Shown piece by piece: positions 1 through 8,294 of a DNA stretch of 64,000 nucleotides. A program made the translations under genes and the position numbers. A model generated the notes under the pieces. It saw only the letters and a list, made by a program, of their open reading frames with translations. It was not told the origin of the DNA and made no database searches. The stretch comes from Clostridia bacterium (lineage in GTDB: Bacteria > Bacillota > Clostridia > Oscillospirales > CAG-272): contig JAFTPV010000018.1 of the NCBI GenBank assembly GCA_017463125.1, positions 1 to 64,000 of the forward strand. Direction: 5' to 3'. How positions within the stretch are numbered: the first letter of the stretch is position 1; the number at the start of each line of letters is the position of its first letter.

Positions 1-108
1 ACCCACGGGACCCATTTATGGGTGGTAAATAACCCTTGCATGGCTGGCAGGCCAATCTGAAGCGCACTTGTGCGCCGCCAGTAGTATTAGGGCTATGCCC
101 GAAACTGA
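1..108 (+). ncRNA. 3' part of a structured noncoding RNA (candidate raiA-type RNA)
   Basis: The stretch is packed with nested stems and has no open frame of note. Visible pairings are an ACCCAT/ATGGGT hairpin (10-23), CTGGC (44-48) with GCCAG (77-81) enclosing a GCGCAC/GTGCGC hairpin (62-75), and GGGC/GCCC (90-100). A strong G+C hairpin follows directly and would end the transcript. The 5' part lies outside the window. The general look, and the motif GCCCGAAACTGAAATA near the end, remind me of the raiA RNA class common in Clostridia, but I cannot verify this from memory of a consensus. It could be another structured RNA. The strand is inferred from the terminator. Confidence 0.45.
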
Positions 109-138
109 AATACCCCCCGTTAGACGGGGGGATATTTA
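108..138. terminator. Bidirectional intrinsic terminator
   Basis: CCCCCCGT (113-120) pairs with ACGGGGGG (124-131) around a 3-base loop. The stem is extended outward by AAATA/TATTT. It lies 13 bases beyond the stop of the fakA-like gene on the minus strand and just after the structured RNA on the plus strand, so it can serve both. Confidence 0.75.
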
Positions 139-142
139 TTTA

Positions 143-2092
143 TCATTCTGCAACGAAGATGTAAGGGTATATTTCCTGTCCGCCGTCGATTGAATATATC
201 TCAACGTCAGGGTAGGTGGATCTTACGTAGTCCTCAAGAATGGCGCCCTCTTCTGCGGTTGCATCAGTTCCTACGAATACCGTAAGCATAAATTTGTCGC
301 CGGATTTCAAGAGAAGGTCGATAAGGGCAAATGCTGCTGACTTTTTATCGGGATTGGAAACTACAATTTCCTTATTCATAATACCGATGGTATCACCCTC
401 GTTTACGTGAACGCCGTTCATATCGGCATCTCTTATTGCGGGAGAAATATAAGCCGACGTAACTCTGGAGATTGCCTCGTCGGCCTCTGTCAAGAGCTCT
501 TCGGGAGATGATGTGTCAAAATTCATCGAGGAAAGGGCAACGTAACCGGCACCGATCGTTTTTGCCGGAACTACGTAAACCTTTGCGTCCTCATAAATTT
601 CAGCCGCCTGCGAAGCCGCCATCATGATGTTGCTGTTGTTAGGGAAAACGAAGATGTTTTCAGCATTGATTTTCTTGAAAGCGTCTATAAAATCGCTGGT
701 AGACGGATTGTTTGTCTGACCGCCGCTTACAATTTCATTTGCACCAAGCTCGCGGAAAAGAGCCTCTATGCCGGGGCCGTTGCTGACCATTACAATGCCG
801 TTCTTGATTTTGGGCATTTTTTCTTTCTGCTCGTATTTATCATCGTTTTCTTGGAGTTCTGTATGTTGAATTGACATATTTTCAATCTTTACGGAAATGA
901 ATTCGCCAACCTTTCGCATATAAGCGAGAACTCGCTCGGGAGTCATCGTGTGTACGTGAATTTTAACGATGCTCTCGGTTTTGAATGCTACGATAGAATC
1001 TCCGATTTTGGATAAATAGAGCTTCAGCGCATCAATATTGTAAGCATCTATGTCGGTTTTCTTATTTTGAAGCTGCACGAGAAGCTCTGTGCAGTATCCG
1101 TATGTCATTTCGCTATCAGGACCAAAGGCGCTTTCTGCCTGTGCAGACTTCGTTGGCATCGTGATAGGCTCAAAATCTGCGTCTATCTCTTCACCGTTGA
1201 GCACTCGGTTTAGTCCGTCAATGATATAGAGAAGTCCCGCACCACCGCTATCGACAACTCCTGCTTCACTGAGCGCTGGCAAAAGCTCGGGCGTTCTTTC
1301 AAGCGAAGCGTTCATCTCCTTTACCAAATCGGCAAATAGCGTTTGCACCGTGCTTCTCGGGGTAATGCGGCTTACTGCGTATTCGACTGCCTCGCGCGCA
1401 ACAGTAAGTATCGTACCCTCCGTAGGTGTCATAACGGACGTATACGCCTGCTCGACACCAAGCTCAAGTGCGTGTCCGAGCTCTTTAGAGTTTGCGGTTT
1501 CAACGTTTTCAAGTCCCTTTGCCATTCCCGCAAAGAACTGTGAGAGAATAACTCCCGAGTTTCCTCTTGCGCCGAGAAGCATACCGCGTGATGCAACCTT
1601 AAGCACTTCTGCAAGGTCGTCCGTTTCGATATTGTTGAGAGGTGCTACACCGCTATCAATAGTCATACTCATATTGTCGCCGGTGTCACCGTCAGGAACA
1701 GGGAAGACGTTAAGCTTGTTTACCTCTTCCGCGTTAGCACGAAGCTCTGATGCACCGCCTCGCAGCATTTTTGCAAACAGTATGCCGCCAAGATTTTTGA
1801 GGCTTATCTTCTTTTGCTTATTCTGATTTGCAGAAGCCTTAGCCTCCGTTTTTTTGGCTGACTTTGTATTTTCCTTTTTTGCATCTTTTTTTGCGGGTGA
1901 TTTCTTGGATTTTGAATTCTCCGCCTCTTTTTTCATAGGAAGCTTGGATTCGGAATTTTTTGTAGCCTTGACCTTGTCGGAAGCCTTATTTTCGTTCCTC
2001 TGTTTCGTGTTTTCGGCATTTGCTTTTTGCGGCTTTTTAGGTTCTGCCGCGTTTTTTTTGCCTTTGTTTTCGTTTTCGTCTGACTTGAACAT
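143..2092 (-). CDS. fakA: Fatty acid kinase FakA-like (DAK2/DhaL family) with a Lys-rich N-terminal extension
   Basis: In characterised Firmicutes, FakA phosphorylates a fatty acid bound to a FakB (DegV) partner, feeding exogenous fatty acids to phospholipid synthesis in the cytoplasm. After about residue 100 the sequence follows that family: a DhaL-type kinase domain with FPVPDGDTGDNM near residue 134 (metal/ATP site), RGNSGVILSQFF, and VVDSGGAGLL, then the middle and C-terminal FakA domains. The total of 649 residues exceeds the usual 550 or so because residues 1-95 form a low-complexity Lys/Ala/Glu-rich segment. The ATG at 2092 has AGGAGCT in front of it, so the extension is probably translated. 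It lies 18 bp downstream of a degV gene in the same direction, which supports the FakA role. Confidence 0.87.
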   Translation of the reverse strand: MFKSDENENKGKKNAAEPKKPQKANAENTKQRNENKASDKVKATKNSESKLPMKKEAENSKSKKSPAKKDAKKENTKSAKKTEAKASANQNKQKKISLKNLGGILFAKMLRGGASELRANAEEVNKLNVFPVPDGDTGDNMSMTIDSGVAPLNNIETDDLAEVLKVASRGMLLGARGNSGVILSQFFAGMAKGLENVETANSKELGHALELGVEQAYTSVMTPTEGTILTVAREAVEYAVSRITPRSTVQTLFADLVKEMNASLERTPELLPALSEAGVVDSGGAGLLYIIDGLNRVLNGEEIDADFEPITMPTKSAQAESAFGPDSEMTYGYCTELLVQLQNKKTDIDAYNIDALKLYLSKIGDSIVAFKTESIVKIHVHTMTPERVLAYMRKVGEFISVKIENMSIQHTELQENDDKYEQKEKMPKIKNGIVMVSNGPGIEALFRELGANEIVSGGQTNNPSTSDFIDAFKKINAENIFVFPNNSNIMMAASQAAEIYEDAKVYVVPAKTIGAGYVALSSMNFDTSSPEELLTEADEAISRVTSAYISPAIRDADMNGVHVNEGDTIGIMNKEIVVSNPDKKSAAFALIDLLLKSGDKFMLTVFVGTDATAEEGAILEDYVRSTYPDVEIYSIDGGQEIYPYIFVAE

Positions 2093-2110
2093 ATAATCAG
2101 CTCCTGTTTT

Positions 2111-2974
2111 TTATCGTTCTTTTCCTTCAAAGAAGAGTGCTAGTGTACCGGGACCTGCATGAGCGCCGATAACCGTGCCGACGTTTGTTATTATTTCGGT
2201 TTCGGCACCGTATTTTTCTTTCAAAATTTTGCTTAAAAGTATTGCATCGTTTTCACAACTTGCGTGAGAAATATAGGTTCTGGTGCCATGCGTTAAGGCA
2301 AGCTCGCCGTACTTTGCCGCAAGTGTTTCGATTGCCGCTCTTCTGCCGCGAATCTTAGATACGCTAACGAGATGACCCTCCCTGTCAACGTGTAAAATTG
2401 GCTTAATGCCGAGCATATTTCCGACTAGTGCAACGGTGGGGCTGACTCGTCCGCCTCTCTTGAGATACACTAGGTCGTCAACAGTAAACCAATGGCATAT
2501 ACTCTGCTTTTTCTGCTCTGCAAGATCTCTTGCCTCGTCAATAGTTGCTCCGTTTTCTTTAGCATCAAGAACAAGACGTAAGAGCAGGGCAAGTCCCGCA
2601 GATGCACAGAGTGTGTCGACTGTGTATATTTTTCTTTCGGGATATTTTTGTGAAAGCTCTTCTTTTGCAAGCCTTGCGGAGTTAAAGGTTGTGCTTAATC
2701 CAGAAGAAAAGCCGAGATACAGTATATCCTTTCCTTCTTTTACAAGGTGCTCAAAGCTTTCTAAAAACGATTCGCTGTTTACAGCAGATGTTTTTGCAAC
2801 GGAGCCGGCTTTCATTTTAGAATAAAAGTCATTGATCTCCATCTCGTCGTTTTTGTACTCCTTCTCGGAGTCGTTAAAGCGGAAGGTTAAGGATAGGCTG
2901 TAAACTCCCCACTTGTTTAATGTTTCGCCGGATAAATCGCAAGATGAATCCGTGAATATTACATAGTTATTCAT
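2111..2974 (-). CDS. fakB: DegV family fatty acid-binding protein (FakB-like)
   Basis: DegV proteins hold a single fatty acid and present it to FakA for phosphorylation. Family marks are visible: FTDSSCDLS at the N-terminus (residues 7-15), the SGLSTTFNSAR segment near residue 92 that lines the lipid head-group pocket, and the VDDLVYLKRGGRVS segment near residue 165. The length of 287 residues is typical. The ATG at 2974 follows an AGGAGA site. It is the first long gene of a two-gene unit with fakA. The 150-base leader from the mapped promoter contains an inverted repeat and a 14-codon ORF, which suggests lipid- or translation-responsive control. That last point is inference. Confidence 0.88.
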   Translation of the reverse strand: MNNYVIFTDSSCDLSGETLNKWGVYSLSLTFRFNDSEKEYKNDEMEINDFYSKMKAGSVAKTSAVNSESFLESFEHLVKEGKDILYLGFSSGLSTTFNSARLAKEELSQKYPERKIYTVDTLCASAGLALLLRLVLDAKENGATIDEARDLAEQKKQSICHWFTVDDLVYLKRGGRVSPTVALVGNMLGIKPILHVDREGHLVSVSKIRGRRAAIETLAAKYGELALTHGTRTYISHASCENDAILLSKILKEKYGAETEIITNVGTVIGAHAGPGTLALFFEGKER

Positions 2975-3015
2975 TTTATTCTCCTAAAATCAATTGATAT
3001 GACTAATACCAATTA

Positions 3016-3060
3016 TTAGCATATAAATAGAAACCAATCAAAAATTATATGAAAAGACAT
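3016..3060 (-). CDS. Putative 14-residue leader peptide upstream of degV
   Basis: An ATG at 3060 sits 4 bases after a perfect AGGAGGT and opens a 14-codon frame, MSFHIIFDWFLFIC, ending with TAA at 3016. It lies inside the transcribed leader of degV, 41 bases ahead of the degV start. The peptide is strongly hydrophobic and aromatic. Its ribosome binding site is better than that of degV itself. It could be an attenuation-type or coupling leader, a tiny membrane peptide, or chance. No homolog is known to me. Confidence 0.4.
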   Translation of the reverse strand: MSFHIIFDWFLFIC

Positions 3061-3090
3061 TTTACCTCCTGTGCATTTTTTTAATTTAGG

Positions 3091-3115
3091 TTGACAAATA
3101 TGTAGAATTTGTCAA
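3091..3115 (-). promoter_or_regulatory. Perfect inverted repeat in the degV leader, operator candidate
   Basis: TTGACAAAT and ATTTGTCAA form exact 9-base arms around a 7-base centre. The repeat begins about 11 bases after the predicted start of transcription (near 3126), a usual place for a repressor site. It could also fold as an RNA hairpin. The regulator is unknown. Confidence 0.5.
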
Positions 3116-3132
3116 TTTTCCCAACCCGAACT

Positions 3133-3161
3133 ATTATACACTAAAAAAGCACTTTTGTCAA
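3133..3161 (-). promoter_or_regulatory. SigA promoter of degV-fakA
   Basis: On the minus strand TTGACA (3161-3156) and TATAAT (3138-3133) are separated by exactly 17 bases. Both hexamers match the consensus perfectly. Transcription would start near 3126. Confidence 0.85.
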
Positions 3162-3202
3162 TCTTTATTTTTTGAGCGATATAATTTGGATGTTTTATCA
3201 CA

Positions 3203-3235
3203 AAAAATAAGCGGTCTGAAAAATACAAACCGCTT
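3203..3235 (-). terminator. Terminator of tRNA-Leu
   Basis: On the minus strand AAGCGGT and ACCGCTT form a stem with an A/T-rich loop, followed by ATTTTTTG. It lies just after the 3' end of the tRNA gene. Confidence 0.75.
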
Positions 3236-3242
3236 AAATTTT

Positions 3243-3329
3243 TGGTGCCGGTAGTCGGGGTCGAACCGACACGGTATTGCTACCTTCGGATTTTGAGTCC
3301 GACGCGTCTGCCAATTCCACCATACCGGC
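3243..3329 (-). tRNA. tRNA-Leu, anticodon CAA
   Basis: The 87-base gene folds as a class II tRNA. The acceptor stem is GCCGGTA/TACCGGC, the anticodon loop is CTCAAAA giving anticodon CAA (reads UUG), there is a long variable arm, and the T loop contains GGTTCGACC. The 3' CCA is encoded. It has its own promoter and terminator. Confidence 0.96.
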
Positions 3330-3363
3330 ATTTTGACTGCAAGTTTTTGCAATCACGCTGTTA

Positions 3364-3392
3364 ATTATAACATATCAAAGCCTAAAAATCAA
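3364..3392 (-). promoter_or_regulatory. SigA promoter of tRNA-Leu
   Basis: On the minus strand TTGATT (3392-3387) and TATAAT (3369-3364) are 17 bases apart. The tRNA 5' end lies about 28 bases past the expected start. Confidence 0.75.
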
Positions 3393-3431
3393 GACTTTCT
3401 GTAAAAAAAATAATATCGGCATAAAATACTA

Positions 3432-3460
3432 TTGTAATTTTCCAAAAAATAATGTATAAT
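3432..3460 (+). promoter_or_regulatory. SigA promoter of the prephenate-dehydratase-like gene
   Basis: TTGTAA (3432-3437) and TATAAT (3455-3460) are separated by 17 bases, 39 bases ahead of the TTG start at 3499. Confidence 0.7.
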
Positions 3461-3498
3461 ATATTTATAAAATATTTGGTAGGATTGGAGGGGGTATT

Positions 3499-4440
3499 TT
3501 GGAATATAGCTTTGAGCCCTGTAAAGTTACTGCTTCCAATATGAATGCTTTGATAAAAGAGCACGCCCTTTTATCCGAAAGGCGTATTTGTGAGCTGTAC
3601 GAGCTCGCGGTGGCTGCATCTGATTTTTCATCTTCTCTTATTGGTGATGGTTTTGGTATTTATGAGGCTCTCTCTTTGATTGCCGAAGGGTATCCCGCGA
3701 TTTCAGATACGGCTAAGTCAGACCTGATTAACCGTTTTAATAAAAATATATTTTCGCTTGAGCTGTTTGATAAAACCGTTTTTTCTGCCCTTTACGTTGA
3801 GGCTATTAAAAAATGCGGAATAGATTTGACAGAGGAGGAGCTTTTTGATATAGAAGAGAAGCCCGACCAAACCTTCGTGTATGTCAAAAATACCTTTGCA
3901 GATGAAGCGTATGATGTTTTTTCTCAAGAATTCAGCGACCCAAGAGTAAGGTATGCGAAGAATTTCCGAGAGGCGCTTAAAATGGTGTCGGACGGTGAGG
4001 TTACATATTGTCTTTTGCCTCTTGAAGAGCGAGGTATAAGGCTCTCCTCGATATCCGAGCTCATACTTCAAGGTGACTGTAAGATTAATTCGGTTACCCC
4101 GGTTTTCGGCTTTGACGGAGCTGCTGATATAAAATATGCCCTTGTTTCAAAGCATTTTTGCGTTCCGCCGCTTAACAAAGACGATGACAGATATTTTGAA
4201 ATACGTATCCCCTCGGACGCCTCTCCCTCCGTATCCGACGTCCTGTACGCGTGTGAGCGTTACGGCGTAACGGTTTACAGGGTTGACACGCTGCCGTTTA
4301 CTAAGGACGGAGAAAGGAAAAAATATTTTTCCATCGTGCTCTCAGGCGAGGGAGTAGATTTTTCTGCTCTGATAGTATTTTTAACGCTTTTTGTTCCGGA
4401 TTATACAGCCGTAGGTATGTATAAAAATCTTGAATTTTAA
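3499..4440 (+). CDS. Prephenate dehydratase-like protein of unknown role
   Basis: Residues about 130-220 resemble the periplasmic-binding-like fold of prephenate dehydratase: TFADEAYDVF, then a V..G....CLLPLEE segment at the place of the PIENS motif, then SSISELIL. The C-terminal 80 residues look like an ACT-type regulatory domain. The catalytic Thr/Ser-Arg signature of true PheA is not recognisable, and PIENS is changed to PLEER, so dehydratase activity is doubtful. The N-terminal 120 residues are helical with no match I know. A TTG start follows GGAGGGGG. It leads a plus-strand run with the TSCPD gene 16 bp downstream. A ligand-sensing or regulatory role is possible but not shown. Confidence 0.6.
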   Translation: MEYSFEPCKVTASNMNALIKEHALLSERRICELYELAVAASDFSSSLIGDGFGIYEALSLIAEGYPAISDTAKSDLINRFNKNIFSLELFDKTVFSALYVEAIKKCGIDLTEEELFDIEEKPDQTFVYVKNTFADEAYDVFSQEFSDPRVRYAKNFREALKMVSDGEVTYCLLPLEERGIRLSSISELILQGDCKINSVTPVFGFDGAADIKYALVSKHFCVPPLNKDDDRYFEIRIPSDASPSVSDVLYACERYGVTVYRVDTLPFTKDGERKKYFSIVLSGEGVDFSALIVFLTLFVPDYTAVGMYKNLEF

Positions 4441-4456
4441 TAGAATGGAGATGTAT

Positions 4457-4708
4457 ATGAAAAAAAAACTTGAATATAAAACCAGAGGCACCTGTTCAAG
4501 ACAGGTTACCGTTGAGGTTGATGACGGGGTTATTACCGCATGCTCATTTCTTGGCGGGTGTTCGGGAAATACGCAGGGAGTTGCCTCGCTCGTCGTAGGC
4601 ATGAAGGTAGACGACGCTATTAATAAGCTCCGAGGCATAAAATGCGGATTTAAGGATACGTCGTGTCCCGATCAGCTTGCTCTTGCACTTGAAAAAATAA
4701 AAGATTAA
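4457..4708 (+). CDS. TSCPD domain protein
   Basis: This protein of 83 residues carries the family signature DTSCPDQLA near its C-terminus, and conserved glycine/cysteine segments (GTCSRQV, FLGGCSGN). Small free-standing TSCPD proteins are common in Clostridia. A similar domain occurs at the end of some vitamin B12-dependent ribonucleotide reductases and its function is not established. Three cysteines besides that of the signature could bind a metal or act in redox chemistry; that is inference. The ATG at 4457 is chosen because TGGAG sits 6 bases before it. An in-frame ATG at 4451 is too close to that site. Confidence 0.85.
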   Translation: MKKKLEYKTRGTCSRQVTVEVDDGVITACSFLGGCSGNTQGVASLVVGMKVDDAINKLRGIKCGFKDTSCPDQLALALEKIKD

Positions 4709-4728
4709 ATTAAAGAGAGGTATATTTT

Positions 4729-6459
4729 ATGCAAATGTATGAAGTCGAATATCAGAAATGGCTGGGTTCCGATGTTCTTAATGAAAAAGAGCTTTCCGAG
4801 CTTGAGTCCATACGTAATAACGAGGAGGCGAAGGCTCTGAGATTTTCTGCACCAATGGATTTCGGTACTGCGGGACTTCGTTCTACTATGTACATGGGTA
4901 TTGGTTGTATGAACCGCTTTACAGTTGCACAAACCACTCGCGGAATTGCCGCACTTGTTAAGAAGGCGGGAGGTGAAGCGCGCGGTGTTGCTATCGCTTA
5001 CGATTCGCGTAATAATTCGCGTGAGTTTGCCCGTGTCAGCGCATGCGTTCTTGCGGCGGCAGGTATTAAGGTATATATTTTTGACGATATTCGCCCCACC
5101 CCTGAGCTCTCCTTTGCAGTAAGGGAAACGGGCGCTCTGGCAGGTATTAATATTACAGCATCTCATAATCCCAAGGAATATAACGGTTATAAGGCTTATT
5201 GGGAGGACGGAGCGCAGATAAGTCCGGAGCAGGCGTCAGTCGTATCTGCGGAAAGGGCGAAATTTGATTGTCTTGACACATCGGGTATTGCCGATTACGA
5301 TGAGGCAAAGGCTTTGGGGCTTATAACAGAGCTTTCCACCGATTTTGATGAGAAATATTTGGCGGCAGTACTTGCTACCTCCGTAAATCCTAAAGCAGTA
5401 AGCGACGTTTCAGATGAGCTCAAGGTTGTTTATACTCCTCTTCACGGGGCGGGCTATAAGCTTGTTCCCGAGGTGTTCTCACGCGTAGGACTCAAGCATC
5501 TTTACACAGTAGACGCCCAGATGACTCCCGATGGCAATTTCCCGACGGTAAGTAAACCTAATCCCGAGTACGCGGCAGTATTTGAGCTTGGTATAGAAAT
5601 CGCTAATAAGGTTGGGTCAAATCTCGTTATCGCAACCGACCCGGACTCCGACAGAGTAGGCGTTATGACAAGAACAGAGGATGGCTCCTTTGCTACCGTT
5701 TCGGGCAATCAGATGGGCGCCTTACTTCTTGATTACGTTATAGCCGCGCGCAGAGAACAGGGAACGCTCGGTGAGGGCGCCTTTGCCGTAAAGAGTATCG
5801 TTTCCACCGATATGGCGTATAAGATTGCGAAGGATAACGGTATTAAGCTTCACGACGTTTTAACAGGCTTCAAGTTTATCGGCGAGGTTATCAAGAATTA
5901 TGAAAAGGAAGGAAAGGCGAGTGATTTCCTTCTTGGCTTTGAGGAAAGCTACGGCTACCTTCTCGGCTCTTACGCAAGAGATAAGGATGCCGTTGAGGCT
6001 TCGATGATGATACTTGAGATGACTGCGTATTATCAGAAGAAGGGAATGACTCTCTCGGACGCCCTGCGTGAGCTTTACGCAAAGTACGGCTATTACGCAG
6101 AGCGCATGATAGATATTTATATGGAGGGGCTTGACGGTATAGAGAGAAGAAAGCGCGTTATGGGCTCGCTTCGTGATAATCCCCCTAAGTCTATCGGAGG
6201 CGTGAGAGTTATGCTCGTCGGAGATTATAAGGCGGGTACGGTTGATAATATGCTTGACGGTACGACCTCTCCTACCGGTCAGCCCGCATCTGACGTCCTC
6301 TATTACACTCTCGAAAATGAGGATAAGATAATCGTCCGACCCTCTGGCACGGAGCCTAAAATTAAAATTTACGTGCTCGCACACGGTGAGGGCATCGAGG
6401 CTATTAATAAGAAGGCTGCGGCTTATGAAGAAGATTCTAGAAGGATGACAGAGGTATAA
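4729..6459 (+). CDS. Phospho-sugar mutase (phosphoglucomutase/phosphomannomutase family, PgcA type)
   Basis: It interconverts hexose 1- and 6-phosphates through a phosphoserine, linking glycolysis to cell wall and polysaccharide precursors. All four family signatures are present: [13 protein letters not shown] near residue 142 (active Ser), the metal loop DPDSDRVG near 304, the sugar-binding loop GFEESYG near 403, and the phosphate loop RPSGTEPK near 537. The length of 576 residues fits the long PgcA-type bacterial enzymes. The start has AAAGAGAGG ahead of it. It is co-directional with the TSCPD gene (20 bp) and lepA (20 bp). Glucose versus mannose preference cannot be told from motifs. Confidence 0.92.
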   Translation: MQMYEVEYQKWLGSDVLNEKELSELESIRNNEEAKALRFSAPMDFGTAGLRSTMYMGIGCMNRFTVAQTTRGIAALVKKAGGEARGVAIAYDSRNNSREFARVSACVLAAAGIKVYIFDDIRPTPELSFAVRETGALAGINITASHNPKEYNGYKAYWEDGAQISPEQASVVSAERAKFDCLDTSGIADYDEAKALGLITELSTDFDEKYLAAVLATSVNPKAVSDVSDELKVVYTPLHGAGYKLVPEVFSRVGLKHLYTVDAQMTPDGNFPTVSKPNPEYAAVFELGIEIANKVGSNLVIATDPDSDRVGVMTRTEDGSFATVSGNQMGALLLDYVIAARREQGTLGEGAFAVKSIVSTDMAYKIAKDNGIKLHDVLTGFKFIGEVIKNYEKEGKASDFLLGFEESYGYLLGSYARDKDAVEASMMILEMTAYYQKKGMTLSDALRELYAKYGYYAERMIDIYMEGLDGIERRKRVMGSLRDNPPKSIGGVRVMLVGDYKAGTVDNMLDGTTSPTGQPASDVLYYTLENEDKIIVRPSGTEPKIKIYVLAHGEGIEAINKKAAAYEEDSRRMTEV

Positions 6460-6479
6460 AGCCTCACAGGACGAAAAAA

Positions 6480-8294
6480 GTGACCGAAAAACAAAAACAC
6501 ATAAGAAATTTTTCAATAATCGCTCATATAGATCACGGTAAGTCGACTCTCGCTGACAGAATTCTTGAAAAGACTAGAACGGTTGCCACTCGTGATATGG
6601 AGGAGCAGCTTCTTGATAATATGGATCTTGAACGTGAGCGCGGCATTACAATTAAGGCCAGAGCGATAAGGCTTTCATATACTGCAAAAAACGGCGAGGA
6701 GTATATCTATAACCTCATAGACACACCCGGCCACGTTGACTTTGGTTACGAGGTATCCCGCTCACTCAAGGCGTGCGAGGGAGCACTGCTTGTCGTAGAT
6801 GCTACGCAGGGCGTTGAGGCGCAGACCTTGGCTAACGCTTATCTTGCAATAGATAACGACCTCGAGATTTTGCCCGTTATAAATAAGATAGATCTTGCAT
6901 CTGCTGATATTGAGGGCGCGCGCCGTGAAATAGAGGATATTATCGGAATCCCGGCAGACGAATGTCCCGCCGTTTCTGCAAAGAACGGCTTGAATATTGA
7001 GGACGTTTTGGAAAAAATAACGACAGATATTCCCGCACCCGAAGGTGACACCGATGCGCCTCTCAAGGCTCTTATTTTCGATTCATACTACGATGCATAT
7101 CTTGGCGTTGTAGTATATATACGCATCTTTGACGGAAGGGTGAGGGCCGGTGATAAGATAAGACTTATGTCTACCGGCGCAGAATTTGAGGTTTTCGAGG
7201 TCGGAACTATGGAGCCCTTCGGACTTTCGAGGTGTGACGCACTTTCGGCAGGAGAGGTTGGCTATATTACAGCATCCATAAAGACAGTCGGAGATACGAA
7301 GGTTGGCGATACGATAACTCTTGCGTCAAGGCCTGCTGACGATGCGCTTCCGGGCTTCCGAGAGGTACACCCAATGGTGTACTCGGGTATTTATCCCGCT
7401 GACGGTGCAAGATACGGTGATCTTCGCGAGGCACTTGAGAAGCTCCAGCTCAACGACGCATCTCTAGTATTCGAGCCCGAAACCTCGATAGCACTCGGAT
7501 TTGGCTTCCGTTGCGGCTTCCTAGGTCTTTTACACATGGAGATAATAGAGGAGAGGCTTGAGCGCGAGTTTAATCTCGATCTTATAACAACAGCACCGTC
7601 TGTTATATATAAGGTAGAGCTTCGTAACGGCGAAACCGTTATGATAGATAACCCCTCAAAGTTCCCGACAGCAGACGAGATAGCTACCGCCTACGAGCCT
7701 ATAATGAAGGCGACTATAATTACCCCCACCGACTATATCGGCGGAATAATGGATCTCTGTCAGGAAAGACGCGGAGTATTTATTGATATGAAATATATCG
7801 ATACCGAGCGCGCTGAGATACATTACGAGCTTCCTCTTAACGAAATAATCTACGATTTCTTTGACGCATTAAAGAGCCGTACAAAAGGCTATGCATCACT
7901 CGACTATGAGCTTAAGGGTTACAAGGCTTCAAAGCTTGTTAAGCTTGATTTTATGCTTAACGGTGAGGTTGTAGACGCGCTGTCATTCATCGTCTTTGAG
8001 GAGAGAGCATACGGCAGAGCTAGAAAAATTGCCGAAAAGCTTAAGGAAAACATTCCGCGCCAGCTCTTTGAAATTCCTATTCAGGCAACCATAGGCTCGA
8101 AGATTATCGCCAGAGAAACCGTAAAGGCAATGCGTAAGGACGTTCTTGCAAAGTGCTATGGCGGTGATATTACGAGAAAAAAGAAGCTGCTTGAAAAGCA
8201 GAAGGAAGGTAAGAAGAAGATGCGTAAGCTCGGCAGTGTTGAGGTTACTCCCGAGGCGTTTATGGCAGTTCTCCGACTTGATGATGAAAACTGA
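6480..8294 (+). CDS. lepA: Elongation factor 4 (LepA), ribosomal GTPase
   Basis: LepA is a translational GTPase acting on the ribosome in initiation, elongation or assembly. The start is a GTG, giving [20 protein letters not shown]. GTPase motifs are clear: AHIDHGKST (G1), RGITIKA (G2), DTPGHVDF (G3) and NKIDLASAD (G4). The C-terminal domain unique to LepA is present, ending in the basic [19 protein letters not shown] segment. The length of 604 residues is standard. It overlaps the start of hemW by 14 bases, an arrangement also known from Bacillus (lepA-hemN), so the two are likely translationally coupled. Confidence 0.97.
   Translation: MTEKQKHIRNFSIIAHIDHGKSTLADRILEKTRTVATRDMEEQLLDNMDLERERGITIKARAIRLSYTAKNGEEYIYNLIDTPGHVDFGYEVSRSLKACEGALLVVDATQGVEAQTLANAYLAIDNDLEILPVINKIDLASADIEGARREIEDIIGIPADECPAVSAKNGLNIEDVLEKITTDIPAPEGDTDAPLKALIFDSYYDAYLGVVVYIRIFDGRVRAGDKIRLMSTGAEFEVFEVGTMEPFGLSRCDALSAGEVGYITASIKTVGDTKVGDTITLASRPADDALPGFREVHPMVYSGIYPADGARYGDLREALEKLQLNDASLVFEPETSIALGFGFRCGFLGLLHMEIIEERLEREFNLDLITTAPSVIYKVELRNGETVMIDNPSKFPTADEIATAYEPIMKATIITPTDYIGGIMDLCQERRGVFIDMKYIDTERAEIHYELPLNEIIYDFFDALKSRTKGYASLDYELKGYKASKLVKLDFMLNGEVVDALSFIVFEERAYGRARKIAEKLKENIPRQLFEIPIQATIGSKIIARETVKAMRKDVLAKCYGGDITRKKKLLEKQKEGKKKMRKLGSVEVTPEAFMAVLRLDDEN

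Noticed and set aside
15..40. GGGTGGTAAATAACCC near the left edge looks like a T-box antiterminator segment
   Set aside because: No specifier or stem I region is seen, no aminoacyl-tRNA synthetase or amino-acid gene follows on this strand, and a terminator ends the RNA first.
3091..3115. TTGACA in the inverted repeat as the -35 of a second promoter
   Set aside because: No -10 box at 16-18 bases on either strand; the promoter 20 bases upstream on the minus strand is perfect.
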